From CAWCUZ01 sp963798795 (lineage in GTDB: Bacteria; Acidobacteriota; Vicinamibacteria; Vicinamibacterales; SCN-69-37), in assembly GCA_963798795.1 (NCBI GenBank), contig CAWCUZ010000010.1, positions 1 through 23,117 of the forward strand: DNA of 23,117 nt, written 5' to 3'. The notes beneath the pieces are model-generated. The model was not told where the DNA came from. It worked only from the letters and a program-made list of their open reading frames with translations, and made no database searches. Shown piece by piece: positions 18,310-23,117 of the stretch (within the stretch, counting starts at the first letter, position 1; each line of letters begins with the position of its first letter). The position numbers were made by a program, and so were the translations under genes.

Positions 18310-18884
18310 GGATCGCCTTGGTTGTGGTAGCCGGCCCGTTCCCAGAAACCCGGGCGATCATCCTGAGTGAGCTCGAGGCCGCGAACCCACTTCGCGCTCT
18401 TCCAGAAGTACAGGTGAGGCACCAGCAGGCGCGCCGGACCGCCATGCTCCGGCGCCAAGAGTGCGTCCTCGTACCGGTCGACGATCCACGCCCGGCCGCC
18501 AACGAGCTCCACGAGTGGGAGGTTGGTGGTGTATCCGCCGTCCGCGAAGACGGTCACGAACATTCCCTGCGGATCGACATCAGCGAGCAGCACATCGATG
18601 CTGACGCCAGACCAGCGGGTATCGAGCTTCGACCACTTCGTCACGCAATGGATGTCGGCGATGATCTCTTCGTGCGGCAACGCGCTGAATGCGTCCCACT
18701 TCCAGGTACGTGGGTGAGCGACGGCGCCCCGCACCTCGAAGTTCCACTCGCCCAGCGCCACGCGGGGAGTCGGTCCCGCCGACAGGACCGGGAAATCGGT
18801 CGTGACGAATTGACCCGGGGGAACCCGACCGGCGGTCGTCGGGCCACGGCGTCGCCCCGAGAAACCGCGGGAGATGATCGACAT
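18279..18884 (-). CDS. Sulfite oxidase-like molybdopterin oxidoreductase
   Basis: A 201-residue single-domain molybdoenzyme of the sulfite oxidase/YedY superfamily. Visible features are WNFEVRGAV, WKWDAFSALPHEEI and DIHCVTKWSKLDTRWSGV, where Cys80 is the expected molybdenum ligand, followed by DGGYTTNLPL and HGGPARLLVPHLYFWKSAKWV, a strongly conserved cofactor-binding run. There is no TAT or Sec signal, unlike YedY/MsrP, so it is cytoplasmic. The ATG at 18884 lies 18 bases after the aquaporin-like gene. The true substrate of this short cytosolic class is not established; reduction of an oxyanion or oxidised thioether is plausible. Confidence 0.85.
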   Translation of the reverse strand: MSIISRGFSGRRRGPTTAGRVPPGQFVTTDFPVLSAGPTPRVALGEWNFEVRGAVAHPRTWKWDAFSALPHEEIIADIHCVTKWSKLDTRWSGVSIDVLLADVDPQGMFVTVFADGGYTTNLPLVELVGGRAWIVDRYEDALLAPEHGGPARLLVPHLYFWKSAKWVRGLELTQDDRPGFWERAGYHNQGDPWKEQRYQGD

Positions 18885-18902
18885 TGCACTATCCGCGCTC
18901 GA

Positions 18903-19391
18903 TTATGCCCCGGAGCTCCCCGATCCGAACGGCACTGATTGGGCTGCGGGCCGAGGAATCGCACGCTGCGATGCTCGCAGCGGCCACAGCCAGTGGAAGA
19001 GAGCGACGGCCGACAGGGCGCCGACGAGCTGCGAGATCATCAAGACCGGCTTGGCGAACATCGCGTGGGCGAGCCAGACGCCCAGCAGCCCGCCCGCGAA
19101 CTGCGCGATGACGTAGCCCGCGGCCTCGCGGCCGCCGAGTCGGCGCGCGAGAAGCTCCGCGAGACTGACGGCCGGATTGAGATGCGCGCCGGACACTGGT
19201 CCGAACGTGAGAATCAGCGCGACCAGCACCGCGCCGGTCGCCAGGGTATTGCACAGAAGGGCCATCGCGACGTTCCCTCCCGCCAGCGTTTCGGCCATGA
19301 TTCCGGATCCGACGACGGTCGCCAGCAGAAGAGCGGTGCCGACGGCCTCCGCGACGAGTCGGCGCGGGAACGAGGGCGCATCAGCGGTCAC
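18903..19391 (-). CDS. Aquaporin (MIP)-like protein lacking its second half
   Basis: A 162-residue protein whose first 115 residues match a MIP-family channel: AEAVGTALLLATVVGSGIM, NVAMALLCNTLATGAVLVALI, FGPVSGAHLNPAVSLAELLA (first NPA, 72-74), then AAGYVIAQFAGGLLGVWLAHAMFAKP. The sequence jumps directly to QLVGALSAVALFHWLWPL, which looks like the last helix. Compared with roughly 230-residue homologues, about 70-80 residues with helices 4-5 and the second NPA loop are missing, yet the frame is kept. The GTG at 19391 overlaps the arsR stop as GTGA. In ars operons such channels export or pass As(III). This copy cannot build the full pore as read; real deletion or assembly loss are both possible. 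Confidence 0.8.
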   Translation of the reverse strand: MTADAPSFPRRLVAEAVGTALLLATVVGSGIMAETLAGGNVAMALLCNTLATGAVLVALILTFGPVSGAHLNPAVSLAELLARRLGGREAAGYVIAQFAGGLLGVWLAHAMFAKPVLMISQLVGALSAVALFHWLWPLRASQRAIPRPAAQSVPFGSGSSGA

Positions 19392-19786
19392 CGGTTCGCC
19401 GCCCGCTCTCGAGCGGCGTTCTGGCTGAGAGCACGCCGCGGGGCCTCGCTGACGGTGCACGCCCCCTTTCGAATCGCGCCCTTCAGCGCCCGAAGGTCGG
19501 CGCTGAACAACTTGTCGCGGCCGAACGCGCCCCGAAGGAACTCGAACAGGAGCGAAAAGCTCGGCTCCTCGCGTTCCGCGAGCCGATAGTACACGCGATA
19601 GCCATCCCGCCGGTCGAGGACCAGGCCGGCACGCTTCAGATAGTTGAGGTGACGGGACACGTTCGACTGGGAGACCTCGAGTACGTACTGGATATCGCAG
19701 CCGCACAACTCGCCACGCAGGAGCAGATTCAGGATCCGCAGCCGCGTCCGGTCGGCCAGGCCCATGAAACACTGTTCAATCGTCAT
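19388..19786 (-). CDS. arsR: ArsR-family arsenic-responsive repressor
   Basis: A 132-residue winged-helix repressor. I chose ATG 19786 (MTIEQCFMGLADRTRLRIL) over the ATG at 19828 because a -10-like TACAAT lies between them. Helices carry SQSNVSRHLNYLKRAGLV (recognition helix) and GYRVYYRLAE (wing). The metal site GELCGCD has Cys28 and Cys30 as in the ELCVCD site of arsenite-sensing ArsR; the usual third cysteine is Q here. It should repress both itself and the divergent arsC until As(III) or Sb(III) binds. The following genes overlap or follow closely, so they are probably under the same control. Confidence 0.88.
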   Translation of the reverse strand: MTIEQCFMGLADRTRLRILNLLLRGELCGCDIQYVLEVSQSNVSRHLNYLKRAGLVLDRRDGYRVYYRLAEREEPSFSLLFEFLRGAFGRDKLFSADLRALKGAIRKGACTVSEAPRRALSQNAARERAANR

Positions 19787-19809
19787 CGTCTGCCGAATCC
19801 TCGGGAGTG

Positions 19810-19815
19810 ATTGTA
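19810..19815 (-). promoter_or_regulatory. Possible -10 of the arsR promoter
   Basis: TACAAT on the minus strand lies 24 bases upstream of the ArsR ATG. No good -35 is visible. The divergent gap (19787-19871) also contains TATG-CA-CATA at about 19832-19841, a candidate half-dyad for repressor binding between the two start sites. Confidence 0.4.
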
Positions 19816-19871
19816 CGCCACTAGCCATCTATGCACATACGCGAATAGACTTGTCCCGGAGGTCCCCCCCA

Positions 19872-20441
19872 ATGGACACGCCCTACAATGTGCTATTCCT
19901 CTGCACCGGCAACTCGGCGCGCAGCATTTTCGGGGAAGCGCTGATCGGACACTGGGGCCGGGGACGATTCTGCGGCTTCAGCGCCGGCAGCCATCCGAAG
20001 GCCGAGGTGCATCCTCTGGCGCTGCAGATTCTGAGGAAGCACCACATGCCGACCGACGGCCTGCGGAGCAAGAACTGGGATGAATTCGCTCGACCCGGCG
20101 CGCCTCCCCTTCAATTCGTGTTCACCGTCTGTGACCGTGCCGCCCAGGAAGTCTGCCCCGTCTGGCCTGGACAGCCGATGAGCGCCCACTGGGGCATCTC
20201 CGATCCGGCGGCCGTGGAAGGCTCGGACGAGGTCAGGATCCGGGCCTTCGACCGGGCGTTCCGGGAGCTGGACGCCCGGATCAAGATTTTCACGAGTCTG
20301 CGGCTCGAGATGTTGGACCGCATGGCGCTACAGCGTCAACTCGACGCCATCGGCAGGATGGCGTCCCCCGTCGGGAACGTTGAAACGTTCCCTGGCGCTG
20401 GCAGCGTCAGCGACGAAGGAAGTCGGCAGCTGGAGCCGTGA
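19872..20441 (+). CDS. arsC: Arsenate reductase/low-molecular-weight phosphatase family protein
   Basis: A 189-residue LMW tyrosine phosphatase-fold protein, most likely a thioredoxin-linked arsenate reductase. The start ATG at 19872 follows GGAGG. The active loop is CTGNSARS (Cys11 to Arg17), and candidate redox cysteines lie in FTVCDRAAQEVCPVWPGQP (Cys87 and Cys95). GISDPA carries the expected catalytic aspartate. The enzyme would reduce arsenate to arsenite. The normal fold ends near RQLDAIGR; the last 27 residues are unusual and include a palindrome. An indel in the C-run at 20365-20369 could hide an earlier stop at about 20381. It is divergent from arsR. Confidence 0.86.
   Translation: MDTPYNVLFLCTGNSARSIFGEALIGHWGRGRFCGFSAGSHPKAEVHPLALQILRKHHMPTDGLRSKNWDEFARPGAPPLQFVFTVCDRAAQEVCPVWPGQPMSAHWGISDPAAVEGSDEVRIRAFDRAFRELDARIKIFTSLRLEMLDRMALQRQLDAIGRMASPVGNVETFPGAGSVSDEGSRQLEP
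20373..20392. repeat. Perfect 9-bp dyad GGGAACGTT-GA-AACGTTCCC
   Basis: The 20-base sequence is a perfect inverted repeat with a 2-base centre, in the extra C-terminal tail of the arsC frame. It looks more like an intergenic operator or palindromic repeat than coding sequence, which supports an earlier true arsC stop. Confidence 0.7.
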
Positions 20442-20478
20442 TGCGTGTCCTCATTCATGGCCGCGATATTCTGATGGA

Positions 20479-21408
20479 ATGCAGACGATCCTCGGCGCCA
20501 ACGGCGTTATCGGTCGGGAGCTGTCGCGCAACCTGAGCTCGTACACGGACCGCATCCGCCAGGTCAGCCGTTCACCAAGACGGGTGAACGCGACAGACGA
20601 GCTGTTCAGCGCCGACCTTCTCGATACCAAGGCGACCGAGGACGCAGTCGCCGGAAGCGAAGTGAGCTACCTCACCGTCGGCCTCAAGTACGACCATCGC
20701 GTGTGGCAGCAGGAATGGCCGAGGGTGATCCGCAACGCGATCGACGCCTGCAAGCGCCACCACAGCGCGCTCGTCTTCTTCGACAACGTCTACGCCTACG
20801 GGCGTGTGGACGGCGTCATGACCGAGGAGACACCCTACAATCCCTGCAGCCGAAAGGGCGAGATCCGCGCGCGAATTGCCACGATGTTCATGGACGAGGT
20901 GCGCCACGGGGAACTGCGCGGCATGATCGTCCGATCGGCTGATTTCTACGGCCCGGGTGCCATTCAGACCCTGACGCACATGGCGGTGACTGCGCGCCTC
21001 AAGGCCGGGAAGACGCCACAATGGATCGGCAACCCCAGAGCCGTCCATACATTCACCTACACGCCGGACGCTGGCCGGACCGTCGCCCTGCTCGGCAACA
21101 CGGACGGCGCGTACGGTCAAGTCTGGCACGCGCTCACGAGCAAGACGCCGATGACCGGGGAAGCGTATGTGCGAATCGCGTGCGGGCTGTTGGGACGACC
21201 CTATCGGCTGCAAGTGGCCCCGCGCTGGCTGTTGTCGCTCATGGGCCTCGTCGTTCCGGCGCTCCGCGAGAACATGGAGATGCTCTACCAGTTCGAGCAC
21301 GACTACCGCTTCGACAGTTCCAAGGTGGAGCGGGCGTTCGCCCTCGCCGCGACGGAGTATCGGGAGGGCATTGCCGACGCGCTGGCCGACCCCGTTCAGG
21401 GTGAATAG
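20479..21408 (+). CDS. NAD-dependent epimerase/dehydratase-like SDR
   Basis: A 309-residue extended/atypical SDR, intact. The ATG at 20479 places the nucleotide-binding loop LGANGVIGRELSRNL right at the N-terminus, as expected for this fold. Further features are VSRSPRRV, the conserved FFDNVYAYG block, YNPCSRKGEIRARIA, RSADFYGPGA and HTFTYTPDAGRTVALL. It most resembles NAD(P)-binding epimerase-like proteins annotated only generally. The substrate is unknown. It follows arsC with only a short gap and could share its transcript; a link to arsenic is not shown by the sequence. Confidence 0.82.
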   Translation: MQTILGANGVIGRELSRNLSSYTDRIRQVSRSPRRVNATDELFSADLLDTKATEDAVAGSEVSYLTVGLKYDHRVWQQEWPRVIRNAIDACKRHHSALVFFDNVYAYGRVDGVMTEETPYNPCSRKGEIRARIATMFMDEVRHGELRGMIVRSADFYGPGAIQTLTHMAVTARLKAGKTPQWIGNPRAVHTFTYTPDAGRTVALLGNTDGAYGQVWHALTSKTPMTGEAYVRIACGLLGRPYRLQVAPRWLLSLMGLVVPALRENMEMLYQFEHDYRFDSSKVERAFALAATEYREGIADALADPVQGE

Positions 21409-21411
21409 CTC

Positions 21412-21475
21412 TCCACGGTGCCGATTCGTGAGACACGTCCGCTGACGGCGCAGTTGACAGCGAGTTCACCGTGGA
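21412..21475. promoter_or_regulatory. Inverted repeat flanking a TTGACA box before the sulfatase
   Basis: TCCACGGTG at 21412-21420 is the exact inverse complement of CACCGTGGA at 21467-21475, spanning nearly all the gap between the SDR stop and the sulfatase ATG. A TTGACA hexamer lies between at 21454-21459; a matching -10 is poor (GGATAG at 21477), so promoter assignment is weak. Confidence 0.35.
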
Positions 21476-23117
21476 TGGATAGTCCGTCCGTGAGCTCCTC
21501 GGAAATCACGCGCCGGGGATTTCTGGGCTTATCCGGGGCGACGATGCTCTCCGGCCTGGTGCCGGGATCGCCGACGCAGAACGCGTCGCCTGCCGGCAAC
21601 GCCCAGGCATCGACCCTGAAGCAGCGGCCGAATCTGATCTTGTTCATGCCGGACGAGATGCGCGCCGACAGCCTCGCCTGTCTCGGCAACCCGGTGATCC
21701 GCACTCCCAACTACGATCGGCTGGCTGCGGACGGCGCGAAGTTTTCCAATTGCCACGTGCAATACCCTGTCTGCGGCGCGTCACGCTGCAGTCTGCTGAC
21801 GGGCTGGCCAACCAGTGTTCGCGGCCATCGCAGTCTCTACTACTTTCTGCGCCCCGAGGAGCCGAATCTGTTCCGGTACCTCAGGCAGAGCGGCTACGAC
21901 GTGTTCTGGTTCGGCAAGAACGACGCCCTTGCCGCCCAGTGCTTCTACGACAGCGTGACCGAGTGGTCGCCGACGGGGAAGCGGCCGGCCGCCGCGGGTG
22001 GCGGTGGCGGCGCGCTCGTGGGCGCAACGCCGGGCGACCCGGTGACATTCCTGCTGCCCGCCGGCGGGGATCGTCGTCAAATGGCGGACTACTTCCTGGT
22101 GCAGTCGGCCATCGAGATCCTGGAGCGCAAGGAGACCGACAGACCGTTCTGCGTGTTCCTTCCGATGTCGCAGCCGCACCCTCCGTACACGGTGCCGGCC
22201 GACTTCTACGACATGTACTCGCCGGCCGACGTCCCGGCGCCCATCCCCCCCGGGCTGCCGAAGCGGCCGGATTTCCACGAGGCGATCCGGGACGTGTGCC
22301 GACTGGGCAGGGTGTCGGAGTCCACGTTTCGCAAGATCAAAGCCGTCTACTACGGCCAGGTCAGCTACGTCGACTGGCTCCTCGGCGAGCTCATGGAGGC
22401 GATCGAGCGAACGAACCACACCAACGATACGGCTCTGATGTGTCTGACGGATCATGGCGACTACACCGGAGACTTCGGCCTGGTCGAGAAGTGGCCAAGC
22501 GGTCTGGAAGATGTGCTCACTCACGTGCCCGTGATCGCGCGGGTGCCAGGAGGCGCGCGCGGAGCCCATTGCGAGGAGATGATCGAGCTGTTCGACGTCA
22601 TGGCGACCTGCCTCGAACTCGCGGGCGTTCAGGCCCGGCACACACATTTTTCCAGGAGCCTGACGCCTCAGATCTCGGGGCAGCCGGGAGATCCCAACCG
22701 GGCGGCGTTCTGCGAGGGCGGCTACAACGTGTACGAACCTCAGTGCTACGAGCCCCTGGGGATTGGCGGCCTGTACGGACCCAAGGTCCAGTTGCAGAAC
22801 GAGCGGCCGCAGACGATTTCGCGGAGCGCGATGGTGCGCACCCGTGAGGCGAAGCTGATCGTCCGGCCCGGCGGACAGAGCGAGCTCTACCGCTATCGGA
22901 CCGATCCTCAGGAGCGTGAGAACCTGTACGGCGACCGCAGCGCGGCCGCCCTCCAGGAAGAGCTGCAGCAGCGTCTGGTGCACTGGTACATCAACACCAC
23001 CGGCATCGCCCCGGTCGACAAGGATCAGCGCAACCTGCCGCCCTACTATCCCAACCGGCAGGCCCCGGAACCGCATTGGCCGCAGACGTTGTTGGACAAG
23101 TCGACACCGAGGCCTTT
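21475..23117 (+). CDS. TAT-exported arylsulfatase-family protein, 3' end outside window
   Basis: An open frame of at least 547 residues to the window edge. The ATG at 21475 (MDSPSVSSSEITRRGFLGLSG) gives a twin-arginine signal; a GTG at 21490 is a possible alternative. The core begins RPNLILFMPDEMRADSL (metal ligand D60) and GNPVIRTPNYDRLAADGAKF. The maturation motif reads PVCGASRCSLLTG with Cys100, i.e. CxAxR rather than CxPxR. Other metal-site sequences are SQPHPPY, near residue 240, and LTDHGDYTGDFG (D326, H327). Formylglycine at Cys100 would be the nucleophile for sulfate ester hydrolysis in the periplasm. A run of glycines near residue 180 is a loop insertion. Which ester is cut is unknown. 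Confidence 0.88.
   Translation, partial: MDSPSVSSSEITRRGFLGLSGATMLSGLVPGSPTQNASPAGNAQASTLKQRPNLILFMPDEMRADSLACLGNPVIRTPNYDRLAADGAKFSNCHVQYPVCGASRCSLLTGWPTSVRGHRSLYYFLRPEEPNLFRYLRQSGYDVFWFGKNDALAAQCFYDSVTEWSPTGKRPAAAGGGGGALVGATPGDPVTFLLPAGGDRRQMADYFLVQSAIEILERKETDRPFCVFLPMSQPHPPYTVPADFYDMYSPADVPAPIPPGLPKRPDFHEAIRDVCRLGRVSESTFRKIKAVYYGQVSYVDWLLGELMEAIERTNHTNDTALMCLTDHGDYTGDFGLVEKWPSGLEDVLTHVPVIARVPGGARGAHCEEMIELFDVMATCLELAGVQARHTHFSRSLTPQISGQPGDPNRAAFCEGGYNVYEPQCYEPLGIGGLYGPKVQLQNERPQTISRSAMVRTREAKLIVRPGGQSELYRYRTDPQERENLYGDRSAAALQEELQQRLVHWYINTTGIAPVDKDQRNLPPYYPNRQAPEPHWPQTLLDKSTPRP

Noticed and set aside
21750..22847. Plus-strand 365-codon frame and minus-strand 431-codon frame (21781-23076)
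   Set aside because: Both overlap the sulfatase frame, which has a TAT signal, metal ligands and the maturation motif; the others are Arg/His-rich shadows.

Overview
This is GC-rich bacterial DNA, most likely from the Acidobacteriota (class Vicinamibacteria is my best guess). The guess rests on gene content: Amt transporters with N-terminal signal sequences, a BlaI/M56 pair with a C-terminal TonB-type domain, a large propeller-like protein ending in cytochrome c, TAT-exported TIM-barrel epimerases and sulfatases, and low-complexity GGAACCC / GGCAATC runs between genes. No marker gene is present, so the assignment is inference.

Layout. (1) 1-140: degenerate GGAACCC foldback repeat. (2) 141-2927, minus: ammonium transporter followed by a small outer-membrane beta-barrel protein. 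(3) 2928-3394: divergent control region with a sigma-54 (-24/-12) promoter facing each way. (4) 3395-6354, plus: a second ammonium transporter, two hairpins, and a Kef-type cation/proton antiporter. (5) 6426-9023, plus: a two-subunit molybdenum hydroxylase (2Fe-2S subunit and TAT-exported Mo subunit). (6) 9032-9149: a long near-perfect palindrome. (7) 9154-10842, minus: BlaI repressor and M56 peptidase/TonB fusion, with a consensus promoter and two operator dyads. (8) 10952-13689: MFS transporter (minus) and enolase-superfamily enzyme (plus), divergent across a heptamer tandem repeat. (9) 13707-17180, minus: TIM-barrel epimerase, then a large secreted protein with C-terminal cytochrome c. (10) 17243-19786, minus: arsR, an aquaporin-like gene lacking its second half, a cytoplasmic sulfite-oxidase-like molybdoenzyme, a ferredoxin/flavodoxin-type reductase and a DUF6510-like zinc ribbon protein. 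(11) 19872-23117, plus: arsenate-reductase-like phosphatase, an NAD-dependent epimerase-like SDR, and a TAT-exported sulfatase that runs off the window.

How they work together. Block 2-4 is an ammonium uptake locus under probable nitrogen (sigma-54) control. Blocks 8-9 look like sugar or sugar-acid catabolism with periplasmic electron transfer, though no substrate can be named. Blocks 10-11 start as a divergent arsenic locus (arsR/aqp versus arsC). The arsR side continues with tightly packed or overlapping genes into a molybdoenzyme-reductase-zinc ribbon trio, which is the most interesting functional association here.

Quality note. Many genes between about 0.5 and 7.3 kb are broken into pieces in different frames, although their protein sequence stays conserved across the breaks. 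Isolated breaks also occur near 10.58, 11.88, 16.2 and 16.26 kb. I read these mainly as assembly indels rather than true pseudogenes and give whole-gene spans.
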